Below are positions 1 through 11,140 of a stretch of DNA of 64,000 nucleotides, in pieces. The position numbers were made by a program, and so were the translations under genes. This DNA comes from Cladopsammia gracilis (taxonomy: Eukaryota > Cnidaria > Anthozoa > Scleractinia > Dendrophylliidae), in assembly GCA_022457155.1 (NCBI GenBank), contig JAJGOT010000359.1:607501-671500 (forward strand). The letters are read 5' to 3'. Position 1 is the stretch's first letter, and the number at the start of each line of letters is the position of its first letter. Below the pieces are notes generated by a model. It had not been told where the DNA came from, searched no databases, and saw only the letters and a program-made list of their open reading frames with translations.

Positions 1-1380
1 CCCGTACTCGAGAAAGCGATGGTTTTATTTTGAGATTAACTCGGGCGACTTTGCCTACTCCGGCTTTTATCGGCATTTAGTAAGACCCGTTTTTTCGAGC
101 TCTAAAAATAATGTTCTGGCTGCATTCATGACAACTTTCGAGAACATTTGCATGTCATTTCATTTAATCGCTTAAAATGGAAATCCTATTTTATGTGCAA
201 TCATGAACTTAGACAAAGGACAAAGAGTGCTGTTTCGTGTGAAAAAGTTGTTTCTCATGAAACCTTTTGGACATCCAGCATTGATTAGTAGCTTCCGTTT
301 CTGTGCTTCAACATCTTGTTAATGCCCAGTGTATTTCATGATAGAGCGTGTAAGTTCCAATAGAAGACCATAGAATGATATTTCACAAACCCACACAATT
401 TTTTGTGGAAACAAGAATCTCAGAAATGCGAGAGTGACAGTGGAATACCTCACCACAGTACACAAAGCAAGAAATTATGCCACGTAAGTTACAGTATTGC
501 ATAAAGATTGATGCGTGGGCATGCGTATAGAAGATTTCCTTGAGACCTCTCTTGTAACAATACTGGTGTAAAAAAGATTTCGACCTTGAACGTGTCTATC
601 TTTTTTTCAAAGGTAGAGTCGTGGTTAGACAACAAGATGTCCCCCTTTTCTCTCAGGGAAGTTGAGCGGGGAATCATGTGAGCATGCACAAATCTCCTGA
701 TGCGAAGAGAGGCGGCACACATCGACACTTCTCGTGGTCAAATTCGCGGTAGAGATGCAGTATCAAGTTCATGTCACACTGAATCTTCTTTTCAATGGGC
801 CAACCTGTAGATATATCCTTTTTCAGACTCAAACAGCTTAACTTAAATTGAACGGAAAATCGATGCTAGCAACAGAAAAAGAAGGCTTACAAAGTTTCAT
901 CAGCTCTTTTAAGTCAGTCGACAATATTGATGTCACAATTTACGCCATACTCCCAGTCATACAAAAGTCTGTAAATTATGGTTGTGATTTCTCAAATAAT
1001 TATTTTATACTGTCTTACAATTTTTCTTTAAACCAAACTCTTCATTGCTGTGGGGTATATTTGCCCCAAGCGGCATATCTGCAAAAAAAACGTTGTCGTT
1101 GAACTTTGATCTTTATTAGCGTACAGTATTGCAACTTGCAAATACCACAAACTAAGAGCTCTTTAAGGCAAGGACTGTTACTTGCATTCAATGTGGATTT
1201 TATAACAGTCTTTTTTTCTTTCTAAATTGGTGTAAACGAATATAAACAACACTAAGCTTAAAGATGTTTCGCATTTGGAGTCTTTAATGCAACGTTAAAA
1301 TCGATCTAAAAGGAATTTTCAACTGAGACACGCGTTTTGATGGTTATCTACTGTTAACTAATAAAATTTATCCCATTTCA
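1..1380. other. no gene recognised
   Basis: I see only short chance reading frames in AT-rich sequence. None shows a domain or low-complexity signature that I recognise, and there is no clear repeat. It is best read as intergenic or old, unrecognisable repeat sequence. Confidence 0.5.
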
Positions 1381-1386
1381 AGTCAG

Positions 1387-1465
1387 TGGTCACGGTGGTC
1401 GAGTGGTGTAAAGCATGGACTCACAGCCGAAAGGCCCAGGATCGAATCTCGCTCGGGCCGTTCAT
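1387..1465 (+). repeat. tRNA-like SINE head
   Basis: The stretch has an A-box-like segment (TGGTCGAGTGGTGTAAAGC) and a B-box-like segment (GGATCGAATCTC) at tRNA spacing, followed by a long T-rich run at 1468-1495. The acceptor arms do not pair well, so it is not a convincing tRNA gene. The head resembles the tRNA-derived SINE at 51.8-52.1 kb (both start CACGGTGGTC). I infer an old SINE or tRNA pseudogene; I could not delimit its 3' end. Confidence 0.4.
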
Positions 1466-1707
1466 ATTTTTTTTTCGTTTTTTTTTTCTTTCTTCTTCGG
1501 ACTGAACATTATGAAAGTGATGCAGTGTATTTATTTTTTTTGCGTTTTTCAAAAATCCTTACGTTTAATTTTAAAAAAAATATTGAACCGTGACAGAGTG
1601 AAAATATAAGCTTACCGCATTGCGTTAAATGCGTTACGCATTTCAAATTCACGGGTTGGCTCTAAGGAGCCTTTGATTTATTTTTCAGCGTTTACAAACT
1701 GCACCAT

Positions 1708-1868
1708 GACTTGTGCAAAACAGACCGTTGTTGCAACTAAAATGCATGAAAAGGAGATGGTTATTTCGTGTTACAGGCAATAATTTATGAAATACTTGCA
1801 CTGAACAGTGAGTAACCATCCCATTTTTATGCTTTTTAGTTGCAACAACGGTCTGTTTTGCACAAGTC
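1708..1868. repeat. hairpin MITE-like element
   Basis: Arms of about 56 nt face each other: 1708-1763 and the reverse complement at 1813-1868. The outer 33 nt match perfectly and there are a few mismatches further in. The loop is about 50 nt. No clear target-site duplication is visible. The arm quality suggests a small foldback or MITE element rather than chance. Confidence 0.65.
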
Positions 1869-4599
1869 TTCTCTTTTGTTTTCTGAATTTGTTGAGAGTT
1901 TCTATTTCGGACAATTGCTTTCATGCAGTGTGAAAACTGCAAAATTAAATTGCTTTGAGGCTTCAAACTTGGTTCTTGTTTTTGCATAATTTCCCCCTTT
2001 AAATGATTTGTAGGATTTCAACGAACATGCATGCGCAAAACTGTGAGATTTTTCTGGAACTTGATATTGTGTTGAAAGCGGATTTTATAATATAGGGTCT
2101 TAGTTTGTGAGACACCTATTGCACGGTAGTTGATGAAAACAATTCCAGTGAAAATGGTTCTAAACTCCGGCGAGGTCTTTGCTGTCATGTCGTTTATCTG
2201 GAGTTAGTGAGATGGTAATTATGGGTACTATATATAACCTGTGTTCAGAATACAGGCAAAAACGAAACATTTCCAGTGCTCTTCAGCCACTTGTTGACAA
2301 TGAGTCCAGAGAAGAGAAATTGGCTCCTTTAAGATGTGAACAAAATCGATTTAACGAGGCTCATAAGGGTTTCTTGCTTTCAGTGGTGCGTCTAAATGAT
2401 GAAATATTAAAAAATAGGGACCTTAAGCAAGGTCGACAACAAGCCCTCAGGACGATGACCGGAAGTGAAAATATAGTTTAGCGCGCTACGACACATGCTT
2501 CAGTTGTCGTCCACATGAAGTTCAGAACGTGAAAATGCCATCTTTGCCGTCCTGGCCGAACGTAGAGAGAGCATGAGTATAAACTAAAATGTGAAGCGGG
2601 CGCTTGGACGTGGACAAGGACATGTAACGATACAGTGCTCATTTTTTCATGAAAATCGAGAAACAGTCCAATAATTTTATCATGTCTTCTTTTCACGAGG
2701 TCCAAGACCTACTTCTTTTGAGTTATGACGACAGTATTCTAGATAAAGATGAGTTTTTTGTTTTTTACATGAGCAAATATTTACATCAAAATATAAGCTA
2801 ACTTTTCGGAAAATTACACTCTAAAATGACTTTAACAGCATGAAAATTTACGGCTTAAAACAAATGTAAAAGATTACATATAGGTAGGAATTAAGGAAAT
2901 CGCTTTGTAAGTTCTCGATTTCACCTTCTTAACTTAAATGTTTTGCTGACAAGATGCAAATCCCTCAAAGCCCGAATTTTGACTGTTTGCAAATTTTTAT
3001 ATTTCAAAATCGCACTAAGATGCAATATCGTGCAAAGATGGGAGGCTAGAGAATATCTAACTTTTCATTCCAAAAGCCAAACATAAACTTTCTTCCTAAG
3101 CACGATGAAAATACATAATTTTCCCGCCGTAAACGACATCCTCGGCCCATTCCTTCAGCAATTCTACTCGTCATTGTTGTCCAACTCGTCGTCATTGCTT
3201 AAGGTCTCTAATAATGCAACCGGTGATATGGACAACTCTTGGATATCTATGAGTCTATTATCAGGCAATACTTAAGGGTGCTTATGACGTCATAGCCTTA
3301 ACCATGGGAACAGTACAGCTCTCTGAAAAGAGCCTCTATAACCCAGTTTTCGCTAATTATCTTTAAAGCTAATTCAGTGACCTATTAGTTTTTTCTCGAT
3401 TTGGAAACCACAACTTATTTTCTTTTCTTTTTGGCGCTAAAACAAAAATCTATCTAGTGGAATTCAAGTTATTTCCAAAAAGGTTGTTGTCAGATAAGAA
3501 AAACATTACGATAGATAATTTTTTTCTCATACTTTAGTTTAAGATAGGAAATACCGAATACTGCTTGCATACAGAAAATCAGGACAGGTCACCCAACAAA
3601 CTTTTGAGATAAAGAGGAATATTTTATGCACAATTTATTTTTGGTTTGCAAGATTTTATGCAGTATTTTCATTTCTGGTGAACTGCATACACTACTTTTT
3701 GATAGGAAAATCAGCTGACGCTTGCGTCAATGCATGATGAGTGCACATTGTGCACGCACTCAGCTGAAAACCCTTTCTAACCTCCTTAAGCAGGTTTGCC
3801 AACGTTTCAGTAATAGGCGAAAAATGATTGGGCAATTTTCGGAAGCCTTCTGGTATGAAAAATGTACACCCTCGACATGTGACCCTTAACCATATGTTAG
3901 ACTCAACTTGAACTTGTAGGTAATGGATGTAGGTCAACAACGACCATTATCCAAATCCTGCTATTTTAATTAAAATCAGGGAAGAAGAAAGCGACTAGAT
4001 GAGTTGATTGGTTTTTTCATGTATCCCTGAAAAGGTCGTTTTTTTTCTTTGCTGTTTTTTCATTGCAATTGATAACAAAATTATAGCCTGTTTACGGTAG
4101 GCCCTCAGATGATGGTGCATACAAAGAAACTGGCGAGCAGGGAAAATGATAGAGTATAAGGAAGAGCGAGAGACTCCCTGCCTTATGCATTTATTTTTTT
4201 CTTTTGCGCAATCATTTCAACCTGAAGTCTTGAACAAGCAAACAAAATCTACCAATAGTCCCCCGGGGAGAGTGGAGTGGGGGAGAATGCCTCCAAACTA
4301 CCTGTGCTGGTATGTGTCGCCCAATGGGGTTGTGATTTCAGGATGCCCGTGATCTTGAACAGGGCATCCATATTCGAGACATGGAATGGAGTATGATATT
4401 TCGAAGCATTAAGATATCAATAGCCATTTTGCATTCTTTATATATAATTTAACCTTTGTGTTGCACATAGTAAGCTATCTGGGTCTAGACTTTGTCTTTG
4501 AGGTTACAAACAAATCATTGGCGAATTTTGTTTATGGCCGTGTGGTGTAATTTAATTTATGTCTTTATTCTTTGTGCTTTGATTTGCAGATTCAAAATT
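1869..4599. other. no gene recognised
   Basis: Only short frames with no recognisable product occur here. The base composition is AT-rich with T-runs typical of non-coding animal DNA. I see no paired repeats that I can delimit. Confidence 0.45.
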
Positions 4600-4639
4600 A
4601 GAATTTGTAACTGTAAATGTCACCATCATCGTCTTTGCG

Positions 4640-6389
4640 TTGGTATATCAATCCTTCTGCATCACACTGCGAAATGGAGAAATTGTGCAAAAGTATATTG
4701 ATCTTATAATCGAGAAGTTCAAAAAGGATTTGCAGTGTTTCAATCATTGCCCAATAATTTATCCTCCTTTACCACTTCCTGGATCACCCAAAGAAGATTA
4801 TTTCTTACCCAAACTGCTGCTTTGGAGCCCACAAGAACAATTTCGAATTCGTTTAAATTGTTTCATGCATGGTAATGAGCTGCAACCATGCCAATGGACA
4901 CATGACGTTTGTGGAAAACAAAGCGAATTTGCCAGAATAGTCTATGAGATTATTGGGACGTCATTTTAATACAAAGAATATACAAGTGTACAGATGGTAC
5001 ACAAAGGCACAAGATGCGACCAACGCCGGATGTCCGTAATACCTTGCCCAGGTATATCCAAGCCTTTATTCCCGCCGAGATGTTTCATCGCTGTGGTTTT
5101 AGCAAAAATCTAATTCAATTAATAGACACGGACATCTTTCAGGGGGTAAACTTCTTGAAAATAAGCAAAGGCCTGGCATCTCTAAATTATAGAGAATACC
5201 ACCAGAGAGCTCTGATCTATTCAAGTGCTGTGAACGCTCCAGAGTCCTCTGAATTCCACAACAATCCTATATATTCCTTTCCAAACAACGACTACATCAA
5301 GCGAGTTTTCCTGGATAATTTCTATAACAAAAAACTCTATTTAATTAGTTTGTGTATCAATCCTGACTTGTGATCACGCATTCAAGGTCAGTAGAAATGT
5401 TGGTTCGGTAAGAGAAGCAGTTAATAAATTTGTCACTCAATTTAATCATTTATTTCTTTAAACGAAATTGGTCAAGTTGTTGCATGGCCACTTACCAAGT
5501 CTACCACGTTTAGTGAATTTGAAAACATGTTCGTGGACTGGAAGAAAAGAATCTCACTGATGGGGAAGACAGTAGAAGTTGTGTGTGTGGACGATTGTTG
5601 TCGTGTCCTGAACAAATACGAAAACGTTTTCCTTGGTGTCCTGGTTAAACTAGATTTGTTCTATGGTTGTCACAGGATTGTAAGAACTTTTTCTAGACAA
5701 AATGCGTTATGCAAAGATGTAACCAACGACTTCATTCAAATTTTCAGAGAGACAATGATCATGGGCAAACGGATCTTAAAAAATACCCCAAGCAAGGAAC
5801 AGATAGAAAAAAACTTAATTCATTCGTCGACTGCTGGACGAATATTCCTTACAGCCCCATGACAAGCCAGACAGTGATGGAAATCTACAACTTACGTAAA
5901 CACATTCTGAAAGGTTGCTTCTCAGTCATACCTCCTGGGTGCAGTACGGTACACAATGAACAACTCCACTGCTTTCTGAATAGATCTCTTATTTCGGGCT
6001 ACCAGAATTTCAGTTAAACTGGCAGTAGCTTTATTGACTATTATAATTATTTTATTATCACAATACAAAACTGACTGCAGGAAAACATAAGTGCAGTTCA
6101 AAAGTGACACCCATTGCTCCAAATGAAGCTACATTGCTGATGGTCCACCATCTTGTACGGAAAATCTACCCTTCAAAGGCACAGACAAATCAAGCCGGAG
6201 AAGTGAAATCGTCTTCCTCCGTTGACTTATGTGAAGCGAATTATTTTAGTGGAAGTCAATTTATCATCGTAGCAGAAAGTATAGATCTTTGTCACAAATT
6301 TATCGCTGCCAATATCATTACCACGATGTACAATCTACGGGAGATGGTAGAAAACGTTAATAAGCAAAGCTGCAATGGATCATTTAGTG
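4640..6389 (+). pseudogene. decayed DDE-transposase-like core, 5' part of a composite gene
   Basis: Successive plus-strand frames (4640-4969, 5014-5373, 5374-5862, 5709-6017, 6104-6389) carry, in order, motifs that I associate with a multi-copy invertebrate transposase-like family. These are a PSHIQAF-like segment (here PRYIQAF), DHAFKV after about 5373, GQVVAWPLTKSTTF (about 5475-5510), VCVDDCCRVL (about 5580-5610), VKLDLFYGCHRI (about 5645-5680), and an IPPGCSTVHNEQLH-like segment (about 5930-5970). Asp residues in the DH, VDDCC and KLDLF motifs would be the candidate catalytic residues of an RNase H fold. At least four frameshifts or stops separate the pieces, so it is not translatable as it stands. 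The last frame (6104-6389) runs directly into the BEL insertion and resumes in frame at 11141. Class within the DNA transposons not assigned. Confidence 0.6.
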
Positions 6390-6511
6390 TGTGTTCCAGA
6401 CACATTTTATTCCTAACAAAAATATTAAACTACAGATATGTTCATACAGATGTCCTCTCAAAGTACTCGATTACGACCATACAAAGGTTTTTATGAAGTC
6501 CTCGATCACGA
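6390..6511 (-). repeat. 3' LTR remnant of the BEL element
   Basis: This 122-bp segment is identical to 10719-10840 at the other end of the element. It is the R/U5-side part of the LTR, beginning TGTGTTCC on the plus strand at the outer edge and ending where the two copies diverge after CTCGATCACGA. Pol is fused straight onto it. Its TGA at 6508-6506 serves as the pol stop codon. Confidence 0.85.
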
Positions 6512-9500
6512 CTGATCATCTTGCTGTACTGCTATCATCGCCCAACCTGTTGGCGAAGTGTTTTGAACTGATTTCTTGATTTCCTTTGCTCCTGACGCCA
6601 GGTCTGCATCAATTTGATTGACGGGCCAGTCTGACTCTTCTTGTTGAAGGAACTTAGGACCTTGCCACCACCTTTCCTCTTTGGCCATGTTTGATACACT
6701 CATGCCTCTAGTAGTGAAATCAGCCGGATTCTCGTGGGTTGGAACGTGGCGCCACTGGTTTGGATTCGTCAAGCTTTGAATTTCTCCCACACGGTTAGCT
6801 ACAAAGGGTTTGAAATTTCTGCTTCTTCCTCTTATCCACCATAATACGTTCATGCTGTCAGACCAGAAGACTGCCTGACCCACTGTGCTGTTGAGAACTC
6901 TGGAAACTGACTCGGTCAATCTTAGCCCCAGAACGGCTGCCATCAGCTCTAAGCGGGGTATACTTGTTGTCGCGAGAGGTGTCACTCTTGTCTTGGACAC
7001 AACTAATCGACTTGTTACTGAACCACTTTTGTAGACGGCTCTTAAATAGACTACAGCTCCATATGCATCTTGTGAAGCATCCACAAAGGTGTGTAAAGTC
7101 TCGAACAGCAAAGCTTCTTCTGCTCCAAGTCGTAAACATCTAGGCACTTTTACTGTTGACAACTCTTCCAGCTCACAGAACCATTTTCGTGACTTGTGAA
7201 TCAACTCTCTTGGACACAGCTCGTCCCATTCAACGCCTGCAACCCACATTTTCTGCATCATGACTTTAGCTCGAATGGTGAATGGTGCCAAGAAGCCGAC
7301 TGGGTCGAACAGTGTAGCGATCTTCTTCAGGAAATTTCGTTTTGTAAGCTGAAAGTCCTTAGCAGGTGGATTTGCTTTGAACGTGAAAACATCTTCTTCT
7401 GGAAGCCACGTAACTCCAAGCGTCTTTACAGTAGGTAGGGGCTCCTGATTAATATTGACTTCTGACGCTCTGTCCTCGATAGGTATCTTCTCTAGAACCT
7501 TGGGTGAATTAGACAACCATTTTCGGGCGTGCATTCCAGCTTTGTTCCATAGCTCATTTAACTGCCTGTACAACTCGATGCCTTGATTGTCGTCCAGCAC
7601 TGAATCCATGCTGTCGTCCATGTAGGTTGACTTTGACACCGTCTCTGCCGCTAATGGAAACTCATCTTCATGCTTCTCCGCGTGTGACTGAGAGACAAAC
7701 TGAGCGTGGAATGGCGATGAGTTCACCCCGAAGACAACTCGGTTGAATTCGTATTCACCTGGTTCCTCTTGCTGACCCAAGGATCTCCACAAGAACCGCT
7801 GACATGATCGGTCTTTCGGTGCAACTTCAATTCTTAAATACATTTCAGCGATGTCACAGATGAGTGCAACAGGGTGTCTTCTGAATCGAAGCAGAACATC
7901 ATTTAAATCTCTCTGCAACTTTGGACCCTGGTGGATGACGTCATTAAGGGAGATTCCCTTGAACTTGGCCGAGGCATCGAAGACAGTGCGCGTCTTTGTC
8001 GTTGCTCTGTCCGGTCGTACAACGGGAAAATGAGGCAAGTACCACCGTTTTGCTGGTCTCTCTTCGGTTGGCTCGACCTTCCGAATGTAGCCCTTTTCCA
8101 GATATTGATTGATGCTCTCTGAGTACGCTGCTGCAATCTCTGGGTTCTTTTGTAAACGTTTCTCGGTGTTACATAATCTTCGATACGCCATGCCGTAGTT
8201 GTCTGGCAGATCTGGGACGTTTTCTTTCCATGGGATTCCCACTTGATATTGACCGTCTGTGTACTTAAGAGACGTTTGAACTTGCTTTAACGCAGACTGC
8301 TCCTCTGGATTCAAAATGCAATGATCACGTGTGGTGCTAGAGTTTTCAATTTCCCAAAACTGACGGAGTAAACAGTGTATTTCATCGGTGTCCGACTGTT
8401 CCCTTGCAAAGAAGGTTTGCGCGAAACTTGACTGCTGGTCACCTCCTTTGAGTCCATCAACAGCTCCCGTGCATGTCCACCCCAACGGTGTTAGTCTTGC
8501 AACTGGCTCTCCGGGTTGGCCACGAACATCCTTGAATGAGTAGTGTAGTTCAGCGTAATCAACACCGATCAGCAAGTCCACAATTGGGCGAATGCCTGGG
8601 TGTGGAAAACTTAGGCCTTGCAGATGAGACCACTTTGAAGCATACTTTGCCCAGTTAACAACCTTCATGTTTCCAGTTACACGTTCTGCTGTAAATACAC
8701 TAATCCTTGTCTTCACATTTCCACTCATGCTCTCCAGCTCGACTTCAACAGGCGTTGTCTCAAAAGTCTCAGTCTGTCCATTTAAGACATTCACGGTTAC
8801 TTTCTGGACCTGCCCTTGAAGTCCCAACTCAGCAGCCACGTCAGCATTTAAATACGTTTTGGTGGAAGCTTCATCTAGTAAGGCATTCACTTTAATCCTG
8901 CGATTTCCATTCTTCAAGAACACTGGAACTGTTTGCAGTGCAACAAATCTCGACTGTTCTTCATGGGTCGTCATTGTGGTGTGTAATCTCTCTGTTTCCT
9001 GTTCAACTGGCTCCTCGGGGGGAAGAAGAACCATTGCTTTCATAGTTTCGCGCTCTGCCATAGGTTCGAAGCCACCTGATGCTCCTTGTTCCCCTTCATG
9101 ACGAACTCGAGAGTTCGACTGTTCACCTTGATCCGCCGGCACAGAGTCTTTGTGCAGCAATCGATTGTGAGTGCTCTTACAATTGTTGATCCCACAAATT
9201 CGCGACCTGACGCACGTTTCTCCACTGTGGTCCCCTCCGAGACAACGATAACACAGCTTAAGATTCTTAGCATTCTTCCATCTCTCTTGAAGACTCATGG
9301 CTTTAAATTTGTCACAGCGCCACACTCCATGATGACCACTGCACACTTTACATGGACGGAATCCAGCCTTTACTTGGTTTCCAGACGATTTCTGAGCGTT
9401 GCCGAAGAAAGTGTGCCCACTGTCTTTCTTGTGTCCTCTTTTGCTTAAACCATGAATGGTCTCAGATCCCACTGTCTGAAATTCTGCCTCCTGGATGATG

Positions 9501-10732
9501 AACTCTCTAAGTGTTTCTACTGATTGCCAACGAGCATTTTCATGAATCCACCGATGAAAGTGGGCTAGCATCGACTCTGGTAACTTCTTGCACAAACTGA
9601 GATACAACGAACCGCTTCCTAATTCATCATGCCGCCCGGCTTCCTTTAAGTTCACAACAGTTACGTCTAGCAGGTCTGCAAATCTCTCGAGATCCTTTGC
9701 GAATCCAGGGCGAAGAGGCTTAAAGTTATCCAATTCTTCCAGATGCAAGGCAATCTGACGTCGTTTCCCGCCAAATTTTCGTTCTAATCTTTCTTTAGCC
9801 GCTTCATAGGCTGCTGCAGAATGTCCTAAAGGCTCCACAACCTTTAACGCTTCGCCAGACAAATATTGACGCAGTTGAAGAAGCTTGTATTCCGGTGTAG
9901 CAGGCGCCTTGTCCACACATGCGATAAACGCAGTTTTCCAACTTTCATACAATCTCTTGTCACCATTAAAGACGGGAATTGACACTCGCTTTAGTTGACT
10001 CCACATGTCTTGACCAAGCGATGGTTTGAAACGACTGTCTGTCGATCTTCCCGTGAATACATTCAATGCACTCGGTCCCTTGAACTCCGGTTTCCTTTCT
10101 GAATCCTTTAAATCGTGAAGCTCGTCTTCATCAGATAAACGAAAACGATACGCGCGATGTAATCCCTGGAAATCTTCTTTTTGACGAGCGATGTCTTGTT
10201 CACGCTGGAGTCGATCTTCCTGAACTTGTTTTTCTTCGCTTTACCGTGCTACAACTTCTTCAATTCGACGGCGGCGAGTGTTTTCCGATGCATCCGTCGC
10301 TAAACTCGATAATTCATCCTTTCGATTGTCCAGATACTCTTGAGCTCGATTGTTAGCTTCCGAATACTCTGACTCTAATTTGTCCATTTCTTCGCCGATC
10401 TTTCGACGCTTCTCTTTGTCCTTTAGACTTAGATATTCTTGCGATAATCTTTGCATCGTGTCCAAAGCGCATTCCTGTACCTCCGACAACTTGTTACAAA
10501 TCGCCCTGACCTCTCGTCGACTTGGATATTCTTCGTCATCCAATAGACCCAGTAACTTGTTTCTTGTTTTGGTGAACGCCGATTTATCCTTCGCCTTTTG
10601 TTGCGTAAGACTCTCGATTCTCTCCTCCAATTCGTCCGCCACGTCCATTTCGGCCGCTTCGTCCACGCGCGTCCCGTCCACCGCCATCATTTTAGACCCT
10701 CGCTCTGCTACCAAAAAATGTGTTCCAGACAC
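6506..10732 (-). pseudogene. BEL/Pao Gag-Pol polyprotein with one stop codon, lacking integrase
   Basis: A single minus-strand frame runs from the LTR edge to 6506, broken only by TAA at 10243-10241. The segment before the stop (start most likely the MMAVDG methionine near 10690) is acidic and coiled-coil. The frame after the stop is open for over 1200 codons. Counting from 10066, it shows a DUF1759-type Gag domain (about 20-200), Cys/His knuckles (about 239-300, including CYRCLGGDHSGETC), a retropepsin-like LLDEAS (396-401), Pao-type RT with YMDD at 815-818, and RNase H with VDAS near 995 and SDS further on. Family members continue into an H2C2/DDE integrase; here the protein ends abruptly soon after the RNase H tail, at the deletion join. 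The TAA looks like a CAA-to-TAA change, since coding potential continues on both sides. Confidence 0.88.
10696..10713 (-). other. primer-binding site of the BEL element
   Basis: Reading the minus strand, TGGTAGCAGAGCGAGGG starts five bases inside the 5' LTR edge. TGG is the complement of a tRNA CCA end. The first 11 bases match the complement of animal initiator-tRNA-Met, but the rest do not, so I do not name the primer. Confidence 0.65.
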
Positions 10733-11135
10733 ATTTTATTCCTAACAAAAATATTAAACTACAGATATGTTCATACAGATGTCCTCTCAAAGTACTCGAT
10801 TACGACCATACAAAGGTTTTTATGAAGTCCTCGATCACGATTACACGATTGTCCAAACAAAGTCCTCGATACGAATGTCCAAGCGAAGTCCTCGATGACC
10901 GAAAGTGAATTACAACTGATCTCGTCGCGAAAGAAGAAATTATTCTACTAAAAAACACTGACAAAAGAAACCTATTTTTTTAAGCGATTTTGCCTAAGTT
11001 TTTTGGGATTACACGAGAAACAAAGCGGCATTACGTAACCGCGAAAAAATGTTCCTATTGTCACTTGACAGAGGAAAAATAACTCATTAGCGTCTAATTG
11101 TCTCTAGTTCAGTTCTTTGTATTGTCTTCTGTTCA
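10719..11135 (-). repeat. 5' LTR of the BEL element (about 417 bp)
   Basis: The inner edge is fixed by identity with the 3' remnant and by the adjacent primer-binding site. The outer edge at 11135 is fixed by the TG...CA termini and by the TSD TAGTG that follows. It contains three copies of an AAGTCCTCGAT motif (about 10825-10890) in the part missing from the 3' copy, near the place where the deletion joined. It presumably carries the element's promoter, but I identify no specific motif. Confidence 0.75.
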
Positions 11136-11140
11136 TAGTG

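Larger units (their letters stand above)
6390..11135 (-). mobile_element. BEL/Pao LTR retrotransposon, internally deleted, inserted in a gene
   Basis: The element reads on the minus strand. Its right-hand (5') LTR is 10719-11135 and its left-hand (3') LTR is only a 122-bp remnant at 6390-6511. The 5-bp sequence TAGTG occurs immediately outside both ends (6385-6389 and 11136-11140), as expected for BEL/Pao target-site duplication. Removing the element and one TSD joins the flanking reading frames. Gag, protease, RT and RNase H are present; the integrase, polypurine tract and upstream part of the 3' LTR are absent. One deletion running from the end of pol into the 3' LTR explains all three losses. 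No env is present. The element cannot integrate by itself. Confidence 0.88.

Noticed and set aside
1387..1465. A functional tRNA gene
   Set aside because: A and B boxes are present but the acceptor and T stems do not pair properly; better explained as a SINE head.
6390..11135. An endogenous retrovirus with envelope
   Set aside because: No envelope-like ORF follows pol; domain order and TSD length fit BEL/Pao.
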